Shown: positions 41,451-54,780, counted from the first letter of the stretch. The stretch is 64,000 bases of DNA from Glandiceps talaboti (GCF_964340395.1 NC_135560.1:5767498-5831497), one strand, 5' to 3'. The notes: a model not told the origin generated them from the letters alone. Made by a program: numbers and translations.

Positions 41451-44394
41451 AGTATTACCATGTTATTGCATATCAGTTTTTGTCACAATCACAGATACTT
41501 TGAAGACATATTCAGTTTCCATGACATTTTTCAACTCAGAGGACACTGTCAGTGTACAGTTTTCCCCCAAGCATTTTTTGGTAAAGGTACTTTTGACCAA
41601 ACAAATGTCTTTTTGTCAAGGTTTAATTCCTAAAGAGCACCATTATATTAATCAGTTTGACTTTTTGATGGCCGTATTCCAGTACCTGTCAAACCAGGAA
41701 TTATATAAATCATGTCAGCAAGTGTGAAATATGCTGATACATAAAACTACCTCTCCAAACTTCGAAAAAAAAGCCATTGATAGAGAAGTTCTTCCTTTTT
41801 ACCAGGTCAATCTTGTGCATGGTTGCTGTTGTGAATGGCATAATTTCTGTTGTTATGGTAATATTGCATTTAACAGCAATGACATAAATATTGTCAGTTT
41901 CTGACGTTATTTATTTTATCGTTAATCCAGCAAAAAATTCAAAGACTGACTGATTTCAGTATTTGACAGGTAATATTGTGTATCTGTGCTACCTCATGTC
42001 ATGTCTGGTTCACTCTTGAAGACTTTTCGGAAATGTACATTTCAAAAATGTACAAACTGAAAGATTCGCCAGCTCAACTGAGAAGTTTGAAATCAGGGAA
42101 GTCAAAAAACGTACAAAAAGAATTTGAAAATCTCCACATAAACTGTTGACATAGAAATCAAAATTAGATTAAAGTTATCTACATTTTATTCTGCAAGATC
42201 GGAGAGAGTGGGGTTGACATAGTAATTGGTATGGCCTAACTCATGGGTTTGCAGACAGAGATTGCAGATTGCAGGCATTGAGAAGTTGCAGATTGCAGGC
42301 TCTCAATCTTCAGATGATATCCAATATGCAATGATGTCAATAAAGCCTGTGTTTAGGATATAAAGGAATACACAATATACATTTTGATTAGGAAGAAAAC
42401 TATCTTGCACAATATTTTGCAAAATATCAGGGGCAGCTTGTAATACCTGGAAAAATGGCAACTTAACTAACAAAGTGTATATCACACAGTGTATTGATAT
42501 CTCTGATTGTGATGAGTCCGAGTTTCAAATCATTGCATGAACTTTTTCTGAAGTGTTGCATGTGATTCTAAGTATCTAACAAGAATCAAGGTTGTGTACA
42601 AACACCCTAAGATGTTTAGTTTTGAAACTCTAAAAATTATTCCCACAAAATTATGATTGATAGCAATTTACCCATAATAATACTGTTACTTCACATAATT
42701 TGCATATTTCTTGCATATTTTGCATAAATTAACTTTTGTTGGATATAATATTCATGCATTTATTAACTCACTTATGTATGGTTTTTGCATACAGTATGAA
42801 TATTTTATAATGTAACTCCAAAGTGATCGCATAAACTAACAAATTTTATTAATTTGGTGTACACTATTTTTTTGTCATGACACATATAGCATTATTATGT
42901 ACATCTAATATTACTAACTTGTACACATTTCAAAAAGTTTCTGTTTCAAATGTTACTGGTTACTGCATTATTGAGCCTCCACCTGGGGTTGATACTCAGT
43001 TGCTTTTTTCATTTTTTTTTTGAACTAACGGACCCACCCGTCATTTCAAATCTTTGACTTGAATAAACATTATGAACAAGTCCTTTGTATGATAGTTGCA
43101 ATTAAAATCTGATATTATTTGTTCTCATCATAAAAACCTATCTGAAGTACGGTACATATATTTACCAGCTTATCAATGAAGGTCAACATATTTTTCTTTT
43201 GTGAACTAAATCTTGTATAAAGGTGTTCCTTATAACTCCTGGCAGCATGACATGAACTTACTACAAACATCATGTCAGTCTAGAAAATGAAATTTGAAGT
43301 CACAAAATTATTTCAGCACTAGATGGAAACATGAACTAAATGTATGTTTCCTTTATCTGTTTCCTGCACTGAGCTGTTATGACTGGTAATTGAGCCTTCG
43401 ATCTACGATTAAGATAGACACAAACTAAAACTATTGTTGTAACATGTTGATACATCGAATGGACTTCGGTTAATTATAGTCTCAGTAGAGAGATGTCTCT
43501 GAAAACTAATTTATTTAGGGTTCTATGAACTTGCAATGCTGTTTTGAGACTTCCAATGTATACACTATGTTGACCAGAGGGTGAATCACACAACAGAGGA
43601 ACTACTATCACCCAGTTGTGTAATCTACCACTTTGAATAACAATATATTTAGTTTGTGTCTATTATAGTAAACCGAAGGCTGGGTTACCGGGGTAATACT
43701 TCACTAGCCCTTAACTTTTCCTCAGTGGACATGAGAGCTATCAATAAACACAGCCACACAGTAAACAGGCTACCATTTCCTGTGTAATACAAATATTAAC
43801 ATGGGAAAAGGAATGCATGTTTATTGATATGTTTACATCCTGGCTTCAAGATACAGCTCAGAATACTTCTTATTGCATCTTTTTTAGCTCTCTTTCTCGT
43901 CAGTACATTTCAAATAACAAAATCATTACAAGTAATTTTCTATGCTGATTTGAACTTTGTAGTAACGTGTTGTTTTTTTTACTACCATTTCAATTTTAAA
44001 ATAACAGAAATCTTCTTTATGTGTACAGACTTCATTTCTATATTCATGTAATTATGTTGTATTTTAATTCATATTTCATATTTATTGTTTGTGGTTACTA
44101 TATTAATAACAAACTCCTTGATTAACATAAGGTGTCCTGTGTGATTTTTTTCTTCTGAATATTACCGACATGTAATGGAATGCATAGAGGAAGTACTCTG
44201 TAATTGTCATATAACTGTATTAACCTATCCTACCTATTACCATTTTGATATCATGAGCCTGTATACTATTGAAATAATGTACAATGTTTCTATATATACT
44301 CATCCACACAAACCACACACGACTGTATATACCTAAGTACATGTGGATAGATAGTTATCCATGAGTTTAAAATATTCCATTAATCCATGCATAT
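41451..44394. other. Intergenic sequence without recognised genes
   Basis: AT-rich. The ORFs of 60-94 codons found here show no domain, signal or compositional sign of coding. Confidence 0.5.
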
Positions 44395-44431
44395 TTGTTT
44401 GTTTGTTGATTGGTTTGTTTGTTTGTTTGTA
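44395..44431. repeat. GTTT microsatellite
   Basis: GTTT units interrupted by GATTG. Confidence 0.85.
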
Positions 44432-44622
44432 AGTAACACAGTTCCTGGGCTCCCTGCGCTCAAAACTAGTAAAACAGTATTAATCTACTGAACGTAGTTC
44501 CATCAAATATTACATTTATTGGAACTGTACAACTGTATTAATTTGTCTATCCTATAAAAAGTATTCTTTATTAGCACAACTGAACTGATAAGGTTCAGTA
44601 GTGTGCTACAGGCATGGCAAAG

Positions 44623-44646
44623 TGTCTGTCTGTCTGTCTGTCTATC
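44623..44646. repeat. TCTG microsatellite
   Basis: Five to six TCTG units ending in TCTATCTG. Confidence 0.85.
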
Positions 44647-44667
44647 TGTAAACAACTTAAAGTAAAA

Positions 44668-45370
44668 AACTGCTGGACCAATTGCCATGATATTTGGTGG
44701 GTATATTACCTTGGGTGTCTAGTTGAGAAATTGTTCAATTCAAGATGATCTTACCACCGATGTGTGATTTGGGGTCAGAAAATGACTTTTGGTCAAAAAA
44801 TTCAAACTAAAAAAACTAGTGGGCAGATTGGTCTGAAATTTGGTGGGAACATTGTTAGGGGTGTTTAGATTAAGAATTGTTCACTACATGCTTGATGATC
44901 CCATCAGTGATATGCAAATCAGGTATAAAATTGTGTCTTTTTGGTCAAAAATCTTTAATTCAAAAACTACTGTGCAGATTGGGCTGACATCCAATACTTG
45001 AGACTGAAACTTGGCGAGATATTTCAAGAAGTGTTATTCTGCAGATTTTCACACAATTTTGACACAATTGGCCCTAGCAACCATGACCACACCCTTAGCA
45101 ACAACCAAATGGCAGTATATTTTGGTCAAATAACAACATCATCTGGTAGGTGAGTAACCATTTAAAAAGATGTATGCAAATATCCCTAGCAACCATGACC
45201 ACGCCCATAGCAACAGCCAAATGGTGCTGTATTTCACAAAGATAACAACAGGAATTCTTAGACCAGTGAGCAAACATTCACATAAGTGTATGCAAATATG
45301 CCTAGCAATAAGACCACTATTTTTATATTGGTCAAAGATCTTCAATTTATATCCCCATCATCAGCAAAAA
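44668..45370. repeat. Composite repeat next to array 2: three ~150-bp and three ~115-bp units
   Basis: Units with AACTxxTGGxCxGATTGG...GAAATTTGGTGGG-like cores start at 44668, 44814 and 44965 (periods 146 and 151). Then CCTAGCAACCATGACCAC-type units start at 45072, 45185 and 45301 (periods 113 and 116), each ending near GTATGCAAATAT. The two unit types are arranged as if parts of one repetitive or transposable family. It stops some 25 bp before array 2. Confidence 0.65.
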
Positions 45371-45417
45371 CAAAAAAACCAGCAAAATTTACAATAAAAA
45401 GGTCAAAAAATCAAAAA

Positions 45418-45542
45418 GTCTACAGCACATGGTATTCCCAGATGGTCTTCCATTCAAGTACAATGTACTAACCATTCCCGACGCAGCTTTGCTTCGGTGA
45501 TCGGACGAGAACCGTCTTTTTCCACGTAGTATGGCCGTAGAC
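45418..45542 (-). pseudogene. 5S rRNA pseudogene at the array 2 edge (copy 1)
   Basis: 125 bp, with a 7-bp insertion that turns AAGTACTAACC into AAGTACAATGTACTAACC on the plus strand, plus substitutions at five or so sites (GATGGTCTTCC, CCATTCCCG, ACCGTCTT). The insertion repeats the GTAC and lies between the intermediate element and box C. It is the outermost and most diverged copy. Confidence 0.88.
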
Positions 45543-46108
45543 AAGGTTTTGAACAGAACCTTTGGTATTTATCACTAAAAAGTGCTACTCTGACTATTCA
45601 GCAATGACAACTTCAATATGTACGTACAGTTGGTGTGCGAAAATACAATCCAGATCCGATACTTTACAGATTTCACACTTCTATATCATATCAAAAGTTT
45701 CTACATGGCACAGGTACGTAGTGACAGGCTGTCACAGGTGATCCTAAAGTTAGCACTGTTTACACCATTCAATTGCAAGTTGCCCAACAGTAGTAAAGAA
45801 CCCACAGTATTGAAATACGTTATGAAAACGTTACTTTTAAACAGTAGTTCGGTACATTAAATAGCTAGTTGAAAGTGTTTGTTGGGCTGCTGCATTGGCT
45901 GACACCTGGTGAGGAGTTAGAGCGGAATTAAAAGGAAGGGCCGATAATCATGACTTGGATAGTCTCGGTTCCCTAGCCTTGTGCTGCTGGAGGCTCTGCC
46001 TATGACACTACCCCAAACGAATGATTGTGGCGTCGAATTAAGAATGTATGTGCTTAAAGACGAGATGAATGATGGGTAAATAGAATGAAAAGGTCAAAAA
46101 ATCAAAAA

Positions 46109-46226
46109 GTCTACAGCACATGGTATTCCCAGACGGTCTCCCATTCAAGTACTAACCATGCCCGACGCAGCTTTGCTTCGGTGATCGGACGAGAACCGGC
46201 TTTTTCCACGTAGTATGGCCGTAGAC
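46109..46226 (-). rRNA. 5S rRNA: 5S rRNA gene, array 2 copy 2
   Basis: Identical to array 1 copy 1 over 118 bp, which ties the two arrays to a common recent source. Confidence 0.95.
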
Positions 46227-46792
46227 AAGGTTTTGAACAGAACCTTTGGTATTTATCACTAAAAAGTGCTACTCTGACTATTCACCAATGACAAATTCAA
46301 TATGTACGTATAGTTGGTGTGCGAAAATACAATCCAGATCCGATACTTTACAGATTTCACACTTCTATATCATATCAAAAGTTTCTACACGGCACAGGTA
46401 CGTAGTGACAGGCTGTCACAGGTGATCCTAAAGTCGGCGCTGTTTACACCATTCAATTGCAAGTTGCCCAACAGTAGTAAAGAACCCACGGTATTGAAAT
46501 ACGTTATGAAAAAGTTACTTTTAAACAGAAGTTCGGTACATTAAATCGCTAGTTGAAAGTGCTTGTTGGGCTGCTGCATTGGCTGACACCTGGTGAGGAG
46601 TTAGAGCGGAATTAAAAGGAAGGGCCGATAATCATGACTTGGATAGTCTCGGTTCCCCAGCCTTTTGCCGCTGGAGGCTCTGCCTATGAGACTACCCCAT
46701 ACGAATGAGTGTGGCGTCGAATTAAGAATGTATGTGATTAAAGACGAGATGAATGATGGGTAAATAGAATGAAAAGGTCAAAAAATCAAAAA

Positions 46793-46910
46793 GTCTACAG
46801 CACATGGTATTCCCAGACGGTCTCCCATTCAGGTACTAACCATGCCCGACGCAGCTTTGCTTCGGCGATCGGACGAGAACCGGCTGTTTCCACGTAGTAT
46901 GGCCGTAGAC
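46793..46910 (-). rRNA. 5S rRNA: 5S rRNA gene variant, array 2 copy 3
   Basis: Three substitutions on the RNA strand: nt 25 A to C, nt 45 A to G and nt 79 T to C. Confidence 0.88.
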
Positions 46911-47476
46911 AAGGTTTTGAACAGAACCTTTGGTATTTATCACTAAAAAGTGCTACTCTGACTATTCAGCAATGACAACTTCAATATGTACTTACAGTTG
47001 GTGTGCGAAAATACAATCCAGATCCGATACTTTACAGATTTCACACTTCTATATCATATCAAAAGTTTCTACACGGCACAGGTACGTAGTGACAGGCTGT
47101 CACAGGTGATCCTAAAGTCGGCGCTGTTTACACCATTCAATTGCAAGTTGCCCAACAGTAGTAAACAAACCACACTATTGAAATACGTTATGAAAACGTT
47201 ACTTTTAAACAGAAGTTCGGTACATTAAATAGCTAGTTGAAAGTGTTTGTTGGGCTGCTGCATTGGCTGACACCTGGTGAGGAGTTAGAGCGGAATTAAA
47301 AGGAAGGGCCGATAATCATGACTTGGATAGTCTCGGTTCCCTAGCCTTGTGCTGCTGGAGGCTCTGCCTATGACACTACGCCAAACGAATGAGTGTGGCG
47401 TCGAATTAAGAATGTATGTGATTAAAGACGAGATGAATGATGGGTAAATAGAATGAAAAGGTCAAAAAATCAAAAA

Positions 47477-47594
47477 GTCTACAGCACATGGTATTCCCAG
47501 ACGGTCTCCCATTCAAGTACTAACCATGCCCGACGCAGCTTTGCTTCGGCGATCGGACGAGAACCGGCTTTTTCCACGTAGTATGGCCGTAGAC
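47477..47594 (-). rRNA. 5S rRNA: 5S rRNA gene variant, array 2 copy 4
   Basis: Single change nt 45 A to G, shared with copy 3. Confidence 0.92.
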
Positions 47595-48160
47595 AAGGTT
47601 TTGAACAGAACCTTTGGTATTTATCACTAAAAAGTGCTACTCTGACTATTCAGCAATGACAACTTCAATATGTACTTACAGTTGGTGTGCGAAAATACAA
47701 TCCAGATCCGATACTTTACAGATTTCACACTTCTATATCATATCAAAAGTTTCTACACGGCACAGGTACGTAGTGACAGGCTGTCACAGGTGATCCTAAA
47801 GTCGGCGCTGTTTACACCATTCAATTGCAAGTTGCCCAACAGTAGTAAACAAACCACACTATTGAAATACGTTATGAAAACGTTACTTTTAAACAGAAGT
47901 TCGGTACATTAAATAGCTAGTTGAAAGTGTTTGTTGGGCTGCTGCATTGGCTGACACCTGGTGAGGAGTTAGAGCGGAATTAAACGGAAGGGCCGATAGT
48001 CATGACTTGGATAGTCTCGGTTCCCTAGCCTTGTGCTGCTGGAGGCTCTGCCTATGACACTACCCCAAACGAATGATTGTGGCGTCGAATTAAGAATGTA
48101 TGTGCTTAAAGACGAGATGAATGATGGGTAAATAGAATGAAAAGGTCAAAAAATCAAAAA

Positions 48161-48278
48161 GTGTACAGCACATGGTATTCCCAGACGGTCTCCCATTCAA
48201 GTACTAACCATGCCCGACGCAGCTTTGCTTCGGTGATCGGACGAGAACCGGCTTTTTCCACGTAGTATGGCCGTAGGC
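48161..48278 (-). pseudogene. 5S rRNA copy with broken helix I, array 2 copy 5
   Basis: The 5' end reads GCCTAC in place of GTCTAC and the 3' end reads GTACAC in place of GTAGAC. Pairs 2-117 and 3-116 of helix I are both lost, so the RNA would have a frayed end and is probably unstable. The inside of the gene is normal. Confidence 0.65.
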
Positions 48279-48843
48279 AAGGTTTTGAACAGAACCTTTG
48301 GTATTTATCACTAAAAAGTGCTACTCTGACTATTCACCAATGACAAATTCAATATGTACGTATAGTTGGTGTGCGAAAATGAAATCCAGATCCGATACTT
48401 TATAGATTTCACACTTCTATATATATCAAAAGTTTCTACACGGCACAGGTACATAGTGACAGGCTGTCACAGGTGATCCTAAAGTCGGCGCTGTTTACAC
48501 CACTCAATTGCAAGTTGCCCAACAGTAGTAAAGAACCCACGGTATTGAAATACGTTATGAAAAAGTTACTTTTAAACAGAAGTGCGGTACATTAAATCGC
48601 TAGTTGAAAGTGCTTGTTGGGCTGCTGCATTGGCTGACACCTGGTGAGGAGTTAGAGCGGAATTAAAAGGAAGGGCCGATAATCATGACTTGGATAGTCT
48701 CGGTTCCCCAGCCTTTTGCCGCTGGAGGCTCTGCCTATGAGACTACCCCATACGAATGAGTGTGGCGTCGAATTAAGAATGTATGTGATTAAAGACGAGA
48801 TGAATGATGGGTAAATAGAATGAAAAGGTCAAAAAATCAAAAA

Positions 48844-48961
48844 GTCTACAGCACATGGTATTCCCAGACGGTCTCCCATTCAAGTACTAACCATGCCCGA
48901 CGCAGCTTTGCTTCGGTGATCGAACGAGAACCGGCTTTTTCCACGTAGTATGGCCGTAGAC
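48844..48961 (-). rRNA. 5S rRNA: 5S rRNA gene variant, array 2 copy 6
   Basis: One substitution, nt 39 C to T, in the conserved CGTCCGATC stretch. Confidence 0.88.
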
Positions 48962-49463
48962 AAGGTTTTGAACAGAACCTTTGGTATTTATCACTAAAAA
49001 GTGCTACTCTGACTATTCACCAATGACAAATTCAATATGTACGTATAGTTGGTGTGCGAAAATACAATCCAGATCCGATACTTTATAGATTTCACACTTC
49101 TATATATATCAAAAGTTTCTACACGGCACAGGTACGTAGTGACAGGCTGTCACAGGTGATCCTAAAGTCGGCGCTGTTTACACCATTCAATTGCAAGTTG
49201 CCCAACAGTAGTAAAGAATGAAAGTGTTTGTTGGGCTGCTGCATTGGCTGACATGTACACCTGGTGAGGAGTTAGAGCGGAATTAAAAGGAAGGGCCGAT
49301 AATCATGACTTGGATAGTCTTGGTTCCCTAGCCTTTTGCCGCTGGAGGCTCTGCCTATGAGACTACCCCAAACGAATGAGTGTGGCGTCGAATTAAGAAT
49401 GTATGTGATTAAAGACGAGATGAATGATGGGTAAATAGAATGAAAAGGTCAAAAAATCAAAAA

Positions 49464-49581
49464 GTGTACAGCACTTGGTATTCCCAGACGGTCTCCCATT
49501 CAAGTACTAACCATGCCCGACGCAGCTTTGCTTCGGTGATCGGACGAGAACCGGCTTTTTCCACGTAGTATGGCCGTAGAC
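49464..49581 (-). rRNA. 5S rRNA: 5S rRNA gene variant, array 2 copy 7
   Basis: nt 116 G to C, which breaks helix I pair 3-116, and nt 107 T to A in the helix V region. Preceded by the first short (620-bp) interval. Confidence 0.82.
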
Positions 49582-50147
49582 AAGGTTTTGAACAGAACCT
49601 TTGGTATTTATCACTAAAAAGTGCTACTCTGACTATTCAGCAATGACAACTTCAATATGTACTTACAGTTGGTGTGCGAAAATACAATCCAGATCCGATA
49701 CTTTATAGATTTCACACTTCTATATCATATCAAAAGTTTCTACACGGCACAGGTACGTAGTGACAGGCTGTCACAGGTGATCCTAAAGTCGGCGCTGTTT
49801 ACACCATTCAATTGCAAGTTGCCCAACAGTAGTAAACAAACCACACTATTGAAATACGTTATGAAAACGTTACTTTTAAACAGAAGTTCGGTACATTAAA
49901 TAGCTAGTTGAAAGTGTTTGTTGGGCTGCTGCATTGGCTGACACCTGGTGAGGAGTTAGAGCGGAATTAAAAGGAAGGGCCGATAATCATGACTTGGATA
50001 GTCTCGGTTCCCTAGCCTTTTGCCGCTGGAGGCTCTGCCTATGAGACTACCCCAAACGAATGATTGTGGCGTCGAATTAAGAATGTATGTGCTTAAAGAC
50101 GAGATGAATGATGGGTAAATAGAATGAAAAGGTCAAAAAATCAAAAA

Positions 50148-50265
50148 GTCTACAGCACATGGTATTCCCAGACGGTCTCCCATTCAAGTACTAACCATGC
50201 CCGTCGCAGCTTTGCTTCGGTGATCTGACGAGAACCGGCTTTTTCCACGTAGTATGGCCGTAGAC
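50148..50265 (-). rRNA. 5S rRNA: 5S rRNA gene variant, array 2 copy 8
   Basis: nt 62 T to A, which breaks the A16-U62 pair of helix II, and nt 40 C to A. Copy 12, 2658 bp further on, is the same. Confidence 0.85.
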
Positions 50266-50825
50266 AAGGTTTGGAACAGAACCTTTGGTATTTATCACTA
50301 AAAAGTGCTACTCTGACTATTCACCAATGACAACTTCAATATGTACGTATAGTTGGTGTGCGAAAATACAATCCAGATCCGATACTTTATAGATTTCACG
50401 CTTCTATATCATATCAAAAGTTTCTACACGGCACAGGTACGTAGTGACAGGAAGTCACAGGTGATCCTAAAGTCGGCGCTGTTTACACCATTCAATTGCA
50501 AGTTGCCCAACAGTAGTAAAGAACCCACAGTATTGAAATACGTTATGAAAACGTTACCTTTAAACAGAAGTTCGGTACATTAAATCGCTAGTTGAAAGTG
50601 TTTGTTGGGCTGCTGCATTGGCTGACACCTGGTGAGGAGTTAGAGCGGAATTAAAAGGAAGGGCCGATAATCATGACTTGGATAGTCTTGGTTCCCTAGC
50701 CTTTTGCCGCTGGAGGCTCTGCCTATGAGACTACCCCAAACGAATGAGTGTGGCGTCGAATTAAGAATGTATGTGATTAAAGACGAGACGAGGTAAATAG
50801 AATGAAAAGGTCAAAAAAACAAAAA

Positions 50826-50943
50826 GTCTACAGCACATGGTATTCCCAGACGGTCTCCCATTCAAGTACTAACCATGCCCGACGCAGCTTTGCTTCGGTG
50901 ATCGGACGAGAACCGGCTTTTTCCACGTAGTATGGCCGTAGAC
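50826..50943 (-). rRNA. 5S rRNA: 5S rRNA gene, array 2 copy 9
   Basis: Consensus gene. Terminator is T5-G-T7; spacer has the shortened GACGAGACGAGG form. Confidence 0.95.
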
Positions 50944-51508
50944 AAGGTTTTGAACAGAACCTTTGGTATTTATCACTAAAAAGTGCTACTCTGACTATTC
51001 AGCAATGACAACTTCAATATGTACTTACAGTTGGTGTGCGAAAATACAATCCAGATCCGATACTTTATAGATTTCACACTTCTATATCATATCAAAAGTT
51101 TCTACACGGCACAGGTACGTAGTGACAGGCTGTCACAGGTGATCCTAAAGTCGGCACTGTTTACACCATTCAATTGCAAGTTGCCCAACAGTAGTAAAGA
51201 ACCCACGGTATTGAAATACGTTATGAAAAAGTTACTTTTAAACAGAAGTTCGGTACATTAAATCGCTAGTTGAAAGTGCTTGTTGGGCTGCTGCATTGGC
51301 TGACACCTGGTGAGGAGTTAGAGCGGAATTAAAAGGAAGGGCCGATAATCATGACTTGGATAGTCTCGTTTCCCAGCCTTTTGCCGCTGGAGGCTCTGCC
51401 TATGAGACTACCCCATACGAATGAGTGTGGCGTCGAATTAAGAATATATGTGATTAAAGACGAGATGAATGATGGGTAAATAGAATGAAAAGGTCAAAAA
51501 ATCAAAAA

Positions 51509-51626
51509 GTCTACAGCACATGGTATTCCCAGACGGTCTCCCATTCAAGTACTAACCATGCCCGACGCAGCTTTGCTTCGGTGATCGGACGAGAACCGGC
51601 TGTTTCCACGTAGTATGGCCGTAGAC
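51509..51626 (-). rRNA. 5S rRNA: 5S rRNA gene variant, array 2 copy 10
   Basis: nt 25 A to C only; same change in copies 3, 14 and 20. Confidence 0.92.
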
Positions 51627-52122
51627 AAGGTTTTGAACAGAACCTTTGGTATTTATCACTAAAAAGTGCTACTCTGACTATTCACCAATGACAAATTCAA
51701 TATGTACGTATAGTTGGTGTGCGAAAATACAATCCAGATCCGATACTTTATAGATTTCACACTTCTATATATATCAAAAGTTTCTACACGGCACAGGTAC
51801 ATAGTGACAGGCTGTCACAGGTGATCCTAAAGTCGGCGCTGTTTATACCATTCAATTGCAAATTGCCCAACAGTAGTAAAGAATGAAAGTGTTTGTTGGG
51901 CTGCTGCATTGGCTGACACCTGGTGAGGAGTTAGAGCGGAATTAAAAGGAAGGGCCGATAATCATGACTTGGATAGTCTTGGTTCCCTAGCCTTTTGCCG
52001 CTGGAGGCTCTGCCTATGAGACTACCCCAAACGAATGAGTGTGGCGTCGAATTAAGAATGTATGTGATTAAAGACGAGATGAATGATTGGTAAATAGAAT
52101 GAACAGGTCAAAAAAACAAAAA

Positions 52123-52240
52123 GTCTACAGCACATGGTATTCCCAGACGGTCTCCCATTCAAGTACTGACCATGCCCGACGCAGCTTTGCTTCGGTGATC
52201 GGACGAGAACCGGCTTTTTCCACGTAGTATGGCCGTAGAC
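52123..52240 (-). rRNA. 5S rRNA: 5S rRNA gene variant, array 2 copy 11
   Basis: nt 73 T to C, changing GGTTAGTAC to GGTCAGTAC. This variant recurs in six more copies of array 2. Confidence 0.9.
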
Positions 52241-52805
52241 AAGGTTTTGAACAGAACCTTTGTATTTATCACTAAAAAGTGCTACTCTGACTATTCACCA
52301 ATGACAAATTCAATATGTACGTATAGTTGGTGTGCGAAAATACAATCCAGATCCGATACTTTATAGATTTCACACTTCTATATCATATCAAAAGTTTCTA
52401 CACGGCACAGGTACGTAGTGACAGGCTGTCACAGGTGATCCTAAAGTCGGCGCTGTTTACACCATTCAATTGCAAGTTGCCCAACAGTAGTAAAGAACCC
52501 ACGGTATTGAAATACGTTATGAAAAAGTTACTTTTAAACAGAAGTTCGGTACATTAAATCGCTAGTTGAAAGTGCTTGTTGGGCTGCTGCATTTGCTGAC
52601 ACCTGGTGAGGAGTTAGAGCGGAATTAAAAGGAAGGGCCGATAATCATGACTTGGATAGTCTCGGTTCCCTAGCCTTTTGCCGCTGGAGGCTCTGCCTAT
52701 GAGACTACCCCAAACGAATGATTGTGGCGTCGAATTAAGAATGTATGTGCTTAAAGACGAGATGAATGATGGGTAAATAGAATGAAAAGGTCAAAAAATC
52801 AAAAA

Positions 52806-52923
52806 GTCTACAGCACATGGTATTCCCAGACGGTCTCCCATTCAAGTACTAACCATGCCCGTCGCAGCTTTGCTTCGGTGATCTGACGAGAACCGGCTTT
52901 TTCCACGTAGTATGGCCGTAGAC
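52806..52923 (-). rRNA. 5S rRNA: 5S rRNA gene variant, array 2 copy 12
   Basis: nt 40 C to A and nt 62 T to A, as copy 8. Confidence 0.85.
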
Positions 52924-53483
52924 AAGGTTTGGAACAGAACCTTTGGTATTTATCACTAAAAAGTGCTACTCTGACTATTCACCAATGACAACTTCAATAT
53001 GTACGTATAGTTGGTGTGCGAAAATACAATCCAGATCCGATACTTTATAGATTTCACGCTTCTATATCATATCAAAAGTTTCTACACGGCACAGGTACGT
53101 AGTGACAGGAAGTCACAGGTGATCCTAAAGTCGGCGCTGTTTACACCATTCAATTGCAAGTTGCCCAACAGTAGTAAAGAACCCACAGTATTGAAATACG
53201 TTATGAAAACGTTACCTTTAAACAGAAGTTCGGTACATTAAATCGCTAGTTGAAAGTGTTTGTTGGGCTGCTGCATTGGCTGACACCTGGTGAGGAGTTA
53301 GAGCGGAATTAAAAGGAAGGGCCGATAATCATGACTTGGATAGTCTTGGTTCCCTAGCCTTTTGCCGCTGGAGGCTCTGCCTATGAGACTACCCCAAACG
53401 AATGAGTGTGGCGTCGAATTAAGAATGTATGTGATTAAAGACGAGACGAGGTAAATAGAATGAAAAGGTCAAAAAAACAAAAA

Positions 53484-53601
53484 GTCTACAGCACATGGTA
53501 TTCCCAGACGGTCTCCCATTCAAGTACTAACCATGCCCGACGCAGCTTTGCTTCGGTGATCGGACGAGAACCGGCTTTTTCCACGTAGTATGGCCGTAGA
53601 C
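53484..53601 (-). rRNA. 5S rRNA: 5S rRNA gene, array 2 copy 13
   Basis: Consensus gene; block duplicate of copy 9 at 2658 bp. Confidence 0.95.
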
Positions 53602-54166
53602 AAGGTTTTGAACAGAACCTTTGGTATTTATCACTAAAAAGTGCTACTCTGACTATTCAGCAATGACAACTTCAATATGTACTTACAGTTGGTGTGCGAA
53701 AATACAATCCAGATCCGATACTTTATAGATTTCACACTTCTATATCATATCAAAAGTTTCTACACGGCACAGGTACGTAGTGACAGGCTGTCACAGGTGA
53801 TCCTAAAGTCGGCACTGTTTACACCATTCAATTGCAAGTTGCCCAACAGTAGTAAAGAACCCACGGTATTGAAATACGTTATGAAAAAGTTACTTTTAAA
53901 CAGAAGTTCGGTACATTAAATCGCTAGTTGAAAGTGCTTGTTGGGCTGCTGCATTGGCTGACACCTGGTGAGGAGTTAGAGCGGAATTAAAAGGAAGGGC
54001 CGATAATCATGACTTGGATAGTCTCGTTTCCCAGCCTTTTGCCGCTGGAGGCTCTGCCTATGAGACTACCCCATACGAATGAGTGTGGCGTCGAATTAAG
54101 AATATATGTGATTAAAGACGAGATGAATGATGGGTAAATAGAATGAAAAGGTCAAAAAATCAAAAA

Positions 54167-54284
54167 GTCTACAGCACATGGTATTCCCAGACGGTCTCCC
54201 ATTCAAGTACTAACCATGCCCGACGCAGCTTTGCTTCGGTGATCGGACGAGAACCGGCTGTTTCCACGTAGTATGGCCGTAGAC
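54167..54284 (-). rRNA. 5S rRNA: 5S rRNA gene variant, array 2 copy 14
   Basis: nt 25 A to C; block duplicate of copy 10. Confidence 0.92.
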
Positions 54285-54780
54285 AAGGTTTTGAACAGAA
54301 CCTTTGGTATTTATCACTAAAAAGTGCTACTCTGACTATTCACCAATGACAAATTCAATATGTACGTATAGTTGGTGTGCGAAAATACAATCCAGATCCG
54401 ATACTTTATAGATTTCACACTTCTATATATATCAAAAGTTTCTACACGGCACAGGTACATAGTGACAGGCTGTCACAGGTGATCCTAAAGTCGGCGCTGT
54501 TTATACCATTCAATTGCAAATTGCCCAACAGTAGTAAAGAATGAAAGTGTTTGTTGGGCTGCTGCATTGGCTGACACCTGGTGAGGAGTTAGAGCGGAAT
54601 TAAAAGGAAGGGCCGATAATCATGACTTGGATAGTCTTGGTTCCCTAGCCTTTTGCCGCTGGAGGCTCTGCCTATGAGACTACCCCAAACGAATGAGTGT
54701 GGCGTCGAATTAAGAATGTATGTGATTAAAGACGAGATGAATGATTGGTAAATAGAATGAACAGGTCAAAAAAACAAAAA

